In this document: positions 1 through 12,164 of the stretch, piece after piece
Position numbering within the stretch: position 1 is the first letter of the stretch
Layout of the letters: each line of letters begins with the position of its first letter
NCBI GenBank assembly: GCA_036245525.1
Contig: BTPG01000004.1
Coordinates: forward strand, 162,436,574 to 162,500,573
Direction: 5' to 3'
DNA: 64,000 nt
DNA from: Semisulcospira habei
Taxonomy: Eukaryota > Mollusca > Gastropoda > Semisulcospiridae
Made by a program: the position numbers and the translations under genes
The notes under the pieces: generated by a model
Seen by the model: only the letters and a program-made list of their open reading frames with translations
Database searches by the model: none
Told to the model about the DNA's origin: nothing

Positions 1-493
1 CTTTGTTTATTGATTTGTTAACACGTGGCGGTGTGCAGAGAACTCGTCTGTTGTTAGTGTGCGAAAACACGTGTGCAGGAATCTGAGAAACACTGAGCAA
101 GTTTTAACCCCTTCGCTAACAGTGATGACGGATTTCGGTTCAGAAACCATTGCACGCTGACCGACATTCACATAAAGAACATAAACTTTAAGGGACCAGA
201 CGGAAACTAGCATAAATAGTATAGGACCAACAGGCGACATAAATCATCATAAGCCCCCGCGTCGACTGCGGATGAGGATTTATGTCTGTTGCAACTGGTT
301 AGCGTTTACCTTGCTCCGATAGCTAAGGGGTTCACTTATTTTGTTGATAGTTCACCACATATCCTTGTTGTGACACGCCTGAATCGCTTTTTCGTCTGCA
401 AGAAACGCAGGTTATCGTGAGCCCAAGCAAACGCATAATAACCTAGTCTGCGTGCGTGTCAGTGTTGGACATACTTGCTCCTCCCGTTGACCA

Positions 494-653
494 TTAACCC
501 AGTAAGCCCCGACTCGCTACAGCAGGAGATTGATCGACCATGATAACTCAAGGGTAGTGCCAGATTAGCTTGGCTCCGTCAGGGTCAATCCATCTCAGTA
601 CACAGTGGTTAGGTGACACGTCCAAAATGCGGCAATGGGGTTAAATGGGTTAA
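494..653. repeat. Palindromic TTAA-ended MITE, family P1 (copy a, decayed)
   Basis: The segment begins TTAACCCAGTAAGCCCC and ends GGGGTTAAATGGGTTAA, so its ends are inverted and start with TTAA. The centre holds GATCGACCATGATAACTCAAG, shortened here as CGACCATGATAACTC, which recurs at 39578, 43300 and 56341. The right half of the central palindrome is degraded in this copy. TTAA ends suggest a piggyBac-like or similar TTAA-targeting non-autonomous transposon; that class assignment is an inference. Confidence 0.55.
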
Positions 654-712
654 CTCATTCGAGGCATGCCGCCTCCGGATACGCGGCTTAAGGAGCTTCT
701 AACAGATTGCGC
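650..712. repeat. Half copy of palindromic MITE family P2
   Basis: TTAACTCATTCGAGGCATG and the following CCGCCTCCGGATACGCGGC match one arm of the complete palindrome at 61063-61146. Only one arm is recognisable here. It shares its TTAA with the end of the P1 copy immediately to the left. Confidence 0.45.
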
Positions 713-989
713 TTCCGGTCTACACGGACTTGCTGGCGACGTAGACAGACACCGGCCCACTTCAGGGTCTTACAAGGAAGCGGGAATCAGGCGGAATTGT
801 GCTACTTGTCTTCTGTTGAATCAGATTGTCACCTAAGAAAGGAAACAAAACACCCAGACAATAGGTGACAAATCATGACAACTAGTGTGAACCCCCCTCC
901 CCCCTCCCCACCGCCATTCCCCACCCCCGGCATTCCTTACAACGGTTTGCGCTTACGCCGGTTAGAGACAGTTCTGTATTAGTAACCCA

Positions 990-2156
990 TTAACTGCCAG
1001 ACGACGCAGATTGTCTTTCTGAAATCTTTTTTGAGTCAACGCCAAAGTCCCATCCAACTACGGAACATAGACACACAATGGTGTCAATAGAAAGCATAGA
1101 TCCTCATGAACACCTGCATTTGCGTGGACTCATGAATAATAATAATAATAATAAATAATTACGGTATTTATAATGCGCTTATCTTATAATAATTATAAAT
1201 CTAAGCGCGCACTCACAACTCGCGCACACGTGCGCACGCTTTAGACAACGACTCACGTACCACAAATAGTGAAATCCATTACGACAGTCAGCTTGGGGTG
1301 GGGGGTGTGGTGATATAGTGCTAGAACTGTTGAAAGAGGTGAGTTGTGAGGACAGACTAGAAGGAGGAGAGAGAGAGAGAGAGAGTGTGTTTCTGACGGA
1401 GAGAGAGTGGGACAGTGTTCTAGGTGGATGGACCGTATACAGAGAAGGAGCGGGGGCCGAAAGTGCTGAGTTTGGTGCGGGATGTGGTGGCGGAGAGGGT
1501 CGGAGGCGAAGCGGAGGGAGCGGGGAGGAGTGTAGGGGTGAAGTAAGTTTGAGAGATAGGCAGGAGCGCAGTTGTTTAGGGATTTGTAGCAGAGAGACAG
1601 AATCTTGTATTGGATGCGTTGGGGAATGGGAAGCCAGTGAAGGAGTTTGAGCAGGGGAGTGATGTGGTCGGATTTTTTCCTTCTGAGGAAGAGGCGGGCA
1701 GCATTGTTCTGGACGCGCTGGAGAGTGAAAGTGGTGGAGTGAGGGAGGCCGGAAAGGAGGGAGTTGCAGTAGTCGATGCGAGATAGGATGAGAGAGACAG
1801 CAAGTTTGGTGGCAGCTTCGGTAGTGAGGTATTTTCTGATCTGACTGGCGCGGCGGAGGTGGAAATAGCATGCCTGGGCCGTGGCCGAGACGAAGCTGAT
1901 CATGGAAAGAGAGGAATCGAGGATAACGCCGAGGTTTTTGGCCGTCAGAGAGGGAGATGGGGGTGCTGTCGAGTTGAAGGTGGAGAGAGGGAGGGAGCTG
2001 GGAAAGTTTCTGACGAGTGCCTACCAGCATGGCTTCCGTTTTGTCGTCTTTCAGTTTAAGCTTGTTTGCTGTCATCCAGTTTTTCACGTCTTCGTGAGGA
2101 TCTATGTCTCTTGCATATGGGTGGCCTTCACCTTTTCTCGACAGTGAACGGGTTAA
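990..2156. repeat. P3 palindromic MITE split by a CR1-type insertion
   Basis: The left half (990-1135) starts TTAACTGCCAGACGACGCAG and runs to GGACTCATGAA. The right half (about 2093-2156) resumes with GGATCTATGTCTCTTGC and ends GAACGGGTTAA. Together the halves correspond to the intact P3 copy at 58964-59189. The interruption falls in the central palindrome and consists of the antisense CR1 3' fragment described next. Confidence 0.55.
1136..2094 (-). mobile_element. CR1-group non-LTR retrotransposon, 5'-truncated 3' end, degenerate
   Basis: On the minus strand this encodes the C-terminal half of a CR1/jockey-group reverse transcriptase. The motif KNWMTANKLKLKDDKTEAML lies near 2030-2085. After a frame change come SQIRKYLTTEAATKL, LILSRIDYCNSLLSGLP and LLHWLPIPQRIQYKILSLCY at about 1500-1850. 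The catalytic palm upstream is missing, so this is a dead 5'-truncated copy. Its 3' end is the (AAT)n tail next to GCGCTTATCTTATAATAATTA at 1136-1200. The same 3' end occurs in sense orientation at 41376-41787. At least two frameshifts break the reading frame. Confidence 0.8.
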
Positions 2157-2329
2157 TCCTTTGTGGGTACAGCCACCAGTGATGTAAACAGTAACGCCGG
2201 GAGGCTAGAGCACGATATTTTGTTGAACCTCTAAGCACAACTCCTCTTTTTCTACCTGCCGTTCAGCAGAGGAAATGACGGGGCTGTGCATAATAGTAAC
2301 ACTTTAAAAAAATAATAATAGTGATAATA

Positions 2330-4112
<1,783 letters not shown>

Positions 4113-4198
4113 CGCTTAACCTCTAAATTAATGATGCTCTAAGCGCATGGAGGTGTGTAGGAATTAGGAATTTTGGAAATTCATAAAGAGGACAAGTA

Positions 4199-4725
4199 GT
4201 CCATAAGCTAACCAGATCTACCGTGCACCCCCCCCCCCCCCCCCCCCGCCAGTACTCAATAAGATGGGTTTCAAAGTGTACCTTAGTATGTCCTGAGATG
4301 TTTAAGCCATGTTCCCCGAAAATCCTTAGGAACACACCAGAGATATAGCCGATGGCGCAAGGGTACCCCCATTCACGCTCTTCGCAGATGCTTAAATGAG
4401 GTTGAGAAACATTTTCCTCTAAATAAATCAGAATTCATTCCAGAAGCCCAAATCAGGCAATATTATGTTAAGGCACACCTTCTGCATCCTCTGCAAAAAA
4501 CGGAATGAAAAAATATTGAATTTCTGGCTCACAGTGAAGGCGGCCATTTCCTCGAAATCGCAATAAAGACAAAAATAATGTGTCCAATGCCTTCAGACAT
4601 TTTCTATAGCACTGGCAGTCCATTTTCAGGCTTACATCATTAAAACAGGATGTCACAATTATTATAAACTTCACTAGGTTATGCTGTGATTACTGTGAGT
4701 GCCACAGTGGTTGATTTTGTATCAG
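4199..4725 (-). repeat. Unclassified interspersed repeat, copy 1 (empty-site copy)
   Basis: This block is the reverse complement of 7803-9253 apart from the hAT insertion in that second copy. Landmarks shared by both are CCATAAGCTAACC, a C-tract near 4228-4247, GGTTTCAAAGTGTACCTTAG, TTCACGCTCTTCGCAGATGC and CACAGTGGTTGATTTTGTA. No protein is encoded. It preserves the unoccupied hAT target, GGTGTGCCTTAAC on its opposite strand. Confidence 0.75.
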
Positions 4726-5289
4726 TACCCCCCAAGTTGTAAAAATACTCAAAATTAATTAATAAAAAGTTACTGAAGTTATTCCATTTTATTTTGACCT
4801 CTCTTTACCTATTAAGTTTCAATAATGTGAGCATAAAGTGCAAGGAAATAAGGAAAGTCGGCATCCTTTTCGGTACGTTCGTGGTGAATGATAGCTTTTT
4901 CCCATTTAAAATTGCCGAATTGGGAAACGTACGTTGTTTCGGATGCCCTCACAAATTTTGTATACAACTACTAGGTCTTATTTTAGTTTCATTGGTTAGG
5001 ATAGAGTACCACAGTTACTCCGCCCCTGATATTTTATGATGCTGTGATGCATTTAGGGGCTACAGTGGCTAAATCTGCTGCCCTACCCCCATTTTACCAG
5101 TACACAAAGGAACGCAAAATGATCATAACAAGTGTTTATGTCATACTCCTCTGTTTAAATATTTTTGTTGCCAGTTTTCTTAACAAAATATGCTTATTGA
5201 GCATAAAAATTTGTGATCATTTCGTTAATTTTAATGTGACCCATCAATTTAATTGTAATTCTTTTTAGTTAAGGCATGTTTAACAGGGG

Positions 5290-6830
5290 CTGCGCTGAAG
5301 CTTCTACCGTCTGCACATTCAGCAGTCTTGTCAAACTCGGGGAAGCTGTACCTCAGGGAGATGTTGTGTCTGATGCTGTTCTTGGTCTACATTAATGACA
5401 TCAGTACAACAGTATAAAGGTTCGTCTCGAACATCCTCCATGCGGATGACTTTGCAGGGTGGAGCGCAGAAATAGCTTCCTGCAGAATCCAGGATGCTGC
5501 CAATAAAGTCGGCAGCTGGACTGAAAGATGGCCACTCAAACTGAGCTAGACCATCTCTTTCAATCAGATGGAAGAGGTCACCTTGAAACTGGAGACCTTC
5601 CAGTACCAAAGACAGACAGGCCAACTTTACTGGCAACAAATAAATTACTGGATTCACGTGGAGGCCTCACATCGAAGCCATGGAAGCTAGAGCTGCAAAA
5701 AAGAAAAGTCTCTGATGAAGAAACTGGTGAGGACCACATTGGCGCAAATTACAGCATCCTGGCGCAAGCAAACACCTGGTCGGTCAGACCAGTGGTGCGG
5801 TACCAAGATACATCGACAACATGAAACACTGCCTGCAAAAACCAAAAACGCCAGGCTTGACAATATGCAGAACATGGGTTACCATGATGCAGTGACACTC
5901 TTAGAGCCACCTGGAGCACCCCAATATAGGAAATGGAGTACATTGGAGCCACTGGAACGCAGAACAGCACACACGATGAAGAGACTTACTGCGCATTGAG
6001 TTATATTATAAATATGAGAAATGCGCCATATAAATACTATGTATTATTAGTATTAAACACCGACAGCAGGAACAGACCAAGAACCGTCAGAAACGCCCAA
6101 GTCTGAACCGCCAACTGAAGGTCCTGCAAAGGGCTAAAACTGACGTCCTGGAACCAAGCCCAAAGATGTGTGAAGAGCTCCCTTCAGATACCTGGACATC
6201 TCGAAAGAGCCTTCTAGACAACATAAACAATGTTCCAGGACTCTTTGCCAAAGGTCGCGGCACTGCACAAAGCCATCTCGCTGGAGATTATGCACAAGCG
6301 CTACCCTCACAGCAGCTGTGGTACCGCACAAGACGCCGTGCGGAATGAAGGTAGTGGCGTGTGCATCTGTCGTGCAGACCGCACTACTACCTCCCTCTCC
6401 TTACCAGCTGGCAGCAGCAGCTCCAACTATCCTACAGATCTGCAGGTGCTCAACACAGCAGCAAAGCACTAGCTAGGGAAAGGCAGCAGCTTGATCCACT
6501 GATCTCACCAGGAAGCTTCAAGATAGACTGGATGCCTTGTCCACAAAATAGTGCTGCAGTGGATTCCAGTGCATTCTGGAGTAGCTGGGAATGGAGAGGC
6601 TGACAGCCTGGCCAAAGCAGGCGCCAGACTACCTCAAGATCACAACCTCCTGTAAAGAAACCAAGACAGTACAGCAACAAAGTGATTGGCAACAGCAAAA
6701 TGGCGGCTGCAGCCCGTGGGCAGCCGATCAACAAGCTGAACAGGGAGAGCCAGGCCACCATTTTTCATCTACGCACTGATTACTCTGGACAGTGTCCGTA
6801 CAGAAAGCAGGGACGAAGTTCACAAACTTT
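5290..6830 (+). mobile_element. I/Nimb-type LINE remnant with RNase H, heavily decayed
   Basis: Translation in changing frames gives pieces of an I-group retrotransposon. An RT palm remnant LHADDFAGWSAE lies near 5440, followed by QDAANKVGSWTERW and THIGANYSILA-type thumb-region pieces to about 5990. RNase H-like pieces follow: GSGVCICRADRTTTSLSLPAG near 6350-6420, and then HSGVAGNGEADSLAKAGARLP near 6570-6630 (read across frames, first 20 residues HSGVAGNGEADSLAKAGARL). The RT plus RNase H order is characteristic of the I group. Multiple frameshifts and stops show it is inactive. Family placement is from motif memory and is moderately certain. Confidence 0.65.
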
Positions 6831-7802
6831 TCATAAACGTTTCACAAATCCAAACTGAAGCCTGAAGGTTTACACACTTTAATTAGATCACTCTGTATCA
6901 GCAGCTCATTTGAAGCTTTCGTGGTTAATGCATGAAGAGATACCAAAATAAAAGAACGCTTAGCGAATGGCGGAGCTCAGTAGAAGCGTAAACAACCAAT
7001 CAGAATGTTCGGCAGAAAGGCCATGCAGTCACCTTATGATCAGAGCTAAATATAGATCACTTGCAACAAGCTTCAACACGATCGTTCGCAATGGAATAGT
7101 CACAAATTGGGGGAGAAAAAAAAAAAGAAGTAGACAAAAGTTTGCCAGCACTTTGTCATTTTTTACAAATTTTCACAGACTTTAAGGAAAAGGACTGAAA
7201 TTGACAGACTTTCCAGGGCCCTGAAAAAGCCTTGTCATTTTTTTAAACAAATTTCGCAAATGTTCACAGACCGTACGGACCCTGCTGGACTCACCTCGTG
7301 AGACTGGGTCATGCGGAAACAGCCCTATGCGAATTTGGCGTAGAAAATCAGTCTCCTTAGCACATTCTCCAAACCTGTCCATACAGAGAAGTGGTCCGCT
7401 GGCACTTCTGACCAGAAGACACGCCCCTGTACACCAAAACTCTGAAAACATGCTGCCGAGCTCTTGACAGCTCACTTATCGGCAGCCAGAACAATATAAT
7501 ATTTAAAGACGGCCATCAAGGAATTGAACGTTGCCGAAGAAGAAAGTGGAAGTACTGATCTCGTGGCGGGCATGTGGAAACTAAGTATTTTGATAACATT
7601 GTTTTGGCTGTTAGGAACCATGAAACTTTATTACGCATATTCATATTTATACATTTCTAGACAAAATAAATGAAAGGAAAAGGGGAGACCTTACTAGACC
7701 CACCATACGCTAGGTAAAATATCACCTAAAAGACCAGCCAGTTAAAAATAGTTACAATTAAATTGATGGGGCACATTTTAATTAATGAAATGATCACAAA
7801 TT

Positions 7803-9253
7803 TGTACAAAATCAACCACTGTGGCACTCACGATAATCACAACATCACCTAGTCAGTTTATAATAATTGTGACATCCTGTATTAATGATGTAAGGCTGAA
7901 AATGGATTGTCAGTGCTATAGAAAATGTCTGAAGGCATTATTTTTGTCTTTTGGGATTTCGCGGAAATGGCCGTTTACTGGGTGCACAAATACCTTCACT
8001 GTGAGCCAGAGATTCAATATTTTTTCATTCTGTTTCTTGCAGAGGATGCAGAAGGTGTGCCTTAACCAGGGTTGATAGTCATTACTTTTTTTCTTTAATG
8101 AAATAACTTTTCTTTAATTCTGGTAAAAGGTTAAAGAAATACATTTTTTAAAACTTTTTTTTGAAAATTAAAGAAATAAATTTTCTTTAATTTTTCTTTT
8201 TAATGAAATAAATTTGCGTTAAATACATGAAAAAAAAGAATTTCAGCACAAGCATAAACAGTCATTACTGTTGGCAAAGTAGGAAACACACACACACGTC
8301 TACAAAGCCTTATTGAACTTGAGGAGAACTTTCATCTCTAAGTGTTCGTCTGACACTTTGCTTCTGATGGGTGTGAAGACAAGCCCAGCACACGAAAAGA
8401 GTCTTTCATCTGATGCAATGCTGGGTAGGATGGTATTTGTCCGTACAAAAATCTTCTTAACCTTCGGAAATCCATCCAGAGTTGCCAGGGACCCAGGGGG
8501 CAAAGGAGGTAGGTGGAGACGTTGATGTTTTCCACCACATCAAAAGTAAGGAAGTCTCCATCATCGGCATCCTCCTTGAGCGTATCGGCTGACTTTCCTC
8601 CAACATACTCGTAGTATTCAATAAACGCGTCAAAGAATTTCGGCAAAATTTCATCACTCGATTCACTGCTGGAAGTGGAAGCCATCTTTTTTTCACGATC
8701 TTAAATTTGAATTGATGCAGGGTAGGCTAGCGGTAATCCAAACCGCCTCAAACCGGCTGCAACTGGGTCAAACCGGCTTTGCGCATAGGCACCTGTTGTT
8801 CGTGGCGGAAAAACGAATTGAAGTAACGAAACTTTTAACGAGAGAAATCGATAATCGTTACTTTTATTTTTTAATTCGTTGAATTTTCTTTAACTTTTTA
8901 AAAACATTAACGCGTTAAATTTTCTTTAACCAAAAATTTAATTTGTTAAATCGTTAAATCTTCCAACCCTGGTCTTAACTAACATAATATTGCCTGATTT
9001 GGGCTTCTGGGATGAACTGAATTCTGATTTATTTAGAGGAAAATGTTTCTCAACCTCATTTTAGCATCTGCGAAGAGCGTGAATGGGGGCACCCTTGTGC
9101 CATCGGCTATATCTCTGGTGTGTTCCTAAGGTTTTTCGGGGAACATGGCTTAAACATCTCAGGACATACTAAGGTACACTTTGAAACCCATCTTATTGAG
9201 TAATGGGGTGGGGGGGGGGGGTGCACGGTAGACCTGGTTAGCTTATGGACTAA
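7803..9253 (+). repeat. Unclassified interspersed repeat, copy 2, carrying a hAT insertion
   Basis: This is the inverted partner of 4199-4725, interrupted at 8067-8971 by a hAT element. The inverted pair flanks the I-type LINE remnant. A G-tract at 9211-9221 corresponds to the C-tract in copy 1. I see no coding content outside the hAT element. Confidence 0.75.
8067..8971 (-). mobile_element. Internally deleted hAT-family DNA transposon with 8-bp target duplication
   Basis: The element starts CAGGGTTGATAG and ends TTCCAACCCTG, a hAT-like terminal inverted repeat. Flanking octamers GCCTTAAC (8059-8066) and GTCTTAAC (8972-8979) differ at one position and match the 8-bp duplication of hAT transposases. 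On the minus strand it encodes only remnants: an acidic Ser-rich N-terminus (8600-8685) and the C-terminal dimerisation region with motifs ILPSIASDERLFSCAGLVF and KVSDEHLEMKVLLKFNKAL (8300-8440). The catalytic middle is gone, so this is a non-autonomous derivative. The empty target exists in copy 1 of the host repeat at about 4470-4485. Confidence 0.85.
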
Positions 9254-9470
9254 AGTTGATACTTTTCCTCAATCCAAATCACGAAACAAAGCAGGGCACC
9301 TAACCTACAAAAGAGATCTTCCACACATCTTCCTCAGACCTATTGCATCAACATGGAGACCGCATACGATTCTTAGTTTTCGGCGTATTGTGTCCTTGGC
9401 GCTGGAACTTGTACCACGCAGCTGATGTGCTTTATCCAACATTTTGTGTGGTTCTCTTTTGTCGATAGTT

Positions 9471-10100
9471 TGCTCAGACTTTTAGCGTCTGTCTGGAACA
9501 AGATTTTTCGGTAGTGATTTCCACTATTACGACATAGACAATTTTCTTACACAACTTCTTTGCTGCCTTTGAGCGGAAAAGCTGTATCACACACGTGTGA
9601 TACAGCTTGAGCGTATTACGCGTGTATGATACAGCCCTGGTGCGTGAACGCCACGTGTGCACACAATTGTCTTGTTCAAAGACTGGTCAACAAAAAGATT
9701 CGGGCACACGTCACATTGAAACTTGACCTACTTTAACCTCACGTGCAATGCCGTCATTGATGTCTGGGACTCTGGCGTCATATATTGCGCAATTACGAAC
9801 ATTGGAACATTTGTCTATCATCCAAAAGTATTGACGCCACATTACAAAGTAAATTACGTCAATATCTTTGCCAAGACACAATGGCGGTTTTGTTGTAGCT
9901 AGGTGTGTGCCGAAAACCAGATCACATCGGATTACTGCAAAAGAAATAGGTCAGTAAGAAATAGGTTTTTAAATCGGTGTTTAGGTGACACTGAGAATCT
10001 CACTCTCGTGGTCTTAAAACCTTATGCTACTCGCTTTCACTCGTAGGATAAGGTTTTAAAACTACTGGAGTGAGATTCTCAGTATCACCTAAACACCATT
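9471..10100 (+). repeat. Unclassified interspersed repeat, family E copy 1, with terminal palindrome
   Basis: Much of this block is the reverse complement of 46250-46830. Shared landmarks include CACACAATTGTCTTG, ATCTTTGCCAAGA, GGATTACTGC, AAGAAATAG and the palindrome below. Around 9575-9660 are degenerate TGTATCACACACGTGTGATA motifs that correspond to the expanded minisatellite in the second copy. No protein is supported. Confidence 0.6.
9976..10097. repeat. 122-bp imperfect palindrome
   Basis: GGTGTTTAGGTGACACTGAG at the left pairs with CTCAGTATCACCTAAACACC at the right, and the inner arms CTTAAAACCTTATGCTACTC and GTAGGATAAGGTTTTAAAAC also pair. A diverged copy occurs at 46259-46350 in the other family E copy, so the palindrome is part of the repeat. 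Confidence 0.8.
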
Positions 10101-11870
10101 GTAAGACTCGATATATCTCTTACCTCAGTAAATGTGAGAAAGTGTGTCTCGAGGTCTGTCACGGAACACGCCAAACATTCTTCTTAAGGTGATAGCAATG
10201 TAATTTTAAATCACGAAAAAGGTTTAGGAACGATTTCTTTAAGTTCCCTAGGGTTCCAGCCCTTCACTAGACACAATGTCTACACCGCCCAAGCTCTCAT
10301 AACTCTTGTTATTACCGTAAAAGAACATAAGCATAGATTAGTATTTTTGTGTTTTGGGCAAAATAGTCTCTCTTGTCTGCGTCCTTAAAACAAAGTGTGT
10401 ATTTGAAGGATTACAAACAGCCACGGATTTGGAAAGGTCAGCCATTTTTGTACCGAACAGTCAAACTGAGATTGACCTGCGCTCGCGTGTTCGATTATAC
10501 GCCATTACATAAAATATAGCGTTATGCCATAACATTTGTTCTTCAAAATCGTTTACGGTCCTTAGCACTGAGAACATAAACCCCATGCAGGGGTTCAAAG
10601 GACATTTTCTTTAGTACTGCCATCATTCTGGAAATGGTTTCAACAATATCATAATTGAACAGCTAAGCTCTGCGTTTCCTGATAGTCATCTACAAAAATA
10701 CCTTGGCACCTATAATCTTGTATTATTACAGCACGCCGGCTGAATACCCTTTCCCATGTTTCGTAGGTTCCCTTTTACGATGCATTGAAATTTAGGAGGG
10801 GGCACAGAACGTCTGCCTCCCGCCAAAACCACGGTAATAAGTGTTTGTTTGTTTTGGTTTTGGTTTTGTTTTTTTGCACGTAAACAGACATTCATTGCCA
10901 TCCCCCAGCGCGGTGAACGGTGTGCTGCACACGCTGAGCTTCGAAGTCATCCTTCGTGCCCTCGCCTGAACAATTGCCGATTTCGTGGAGACTTTTAACT
11001 GCTGTAGTTACGATTTTAGTGGTATTTTTACCCATATCTGATATTAACGGAAGCACTGGCCAATGCCTGGCTGCAGAAAATATAAAATTGGGGCCAAAGG
11101 TATCGTTATTCGTTTAAATATAGATGCTTCTATGACCTAGGGGTACCAAAAAGTGCGTGTCCCACGTTCCATGTTACTTTCAATAAGGAATTTTAGTTAT
11201 TCATATTGATACGAAAATTATCACATAACATCTTTGTGGCATCGCATTTTGACATCACGAAATAATAAAAAAAAAATAAGGGTCATTTTATGATTAATTC
11301 AGCTAAATGTGTATGTTCCACGAATTGTAGTCTTTGACGTTACCAGCAACTAAAAGTTAGCAAAACTACTTGAAATTTTTAGCTGAAAGACAACGAATTG
11401 TTTGGATGATGTACATCACTTACTGCTTCACACAACTAGGCATCAGTTACGTGGTTTGTTAAATGTGCACAGAATTAGGTTTATTCAAAACTTGAAAGTT
11501 GACGTAAGTTTGTTTTATGTTACCTACCTGTTGCTTGCTTGTATTATATGTTAATATCAACATTTATATTTCCTTATACTGTTGCTGTATTAGGCCGTCG
11601 GGGCATGTTCGTCACCAATGGCATTAATTCCCTAACGTGACTTGGGTAACAGTAGAGAAAGGGTTTGGTAATAGCACTGAGCTCTATTTTAACATTTTAG
11701 CTAAATTTATGAAATTCTCCTTACATGATGAATGCAGGTCCTTACAGAAAGTCGAGCTAAGATCACAATAAATTTGATCGTATCATTGGTAGATTACACA
11801 TACTCCTAGATTTGTTTTCCCTCTCACTTGACATAATTATGGCACCAGGATAGAACTAACTGGTATGAAG
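10100..11870. other. Non-coding interval with nothing recognised
   Basis: No open frame with recognisable motifs, no tandem structure and no repeat match to other parts of the window could be seen. The base composition is AT-rich and ordinary. Confidence 0.6.
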
Positions 11871-11871
11871 T

Positions 11872-11875
<4 letters not shown>

Positions 11876-11955
<80 letters not shown>
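11876..11955. repeat. (CA)n-(CT)n microsatellite
   Basis: About 40 bp of CA repeat are followed by TCCT and about 37 bp of CT repeat. Confidence 0.95.
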
Positions 11956-11961
<6 letters not shown>

Positions 11962-12164
11962 TTCAACTGTAACCGCCGAATATTCATTATTTCCCGAGGC
12001 GCTATTGTGCTTCGGCTAAAGAATTTTTGTTAATGCTCTGCATAACAGATGCAAAAATATCTCAGGCCGTTGAGATTTCGGTGTATGTATTGGGTGCATT
12101 TGCTTTTCTACAAATTTTCTTTTATTTCATTTCACGTCATTCTGCTCTTTTTTACCCCTTCAAA

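Noticed and set aside
1..240. A 77-codon minus-strand frame at the window start
   Set aside because: No recognisable motif, start context or neighbouring gene supports it.
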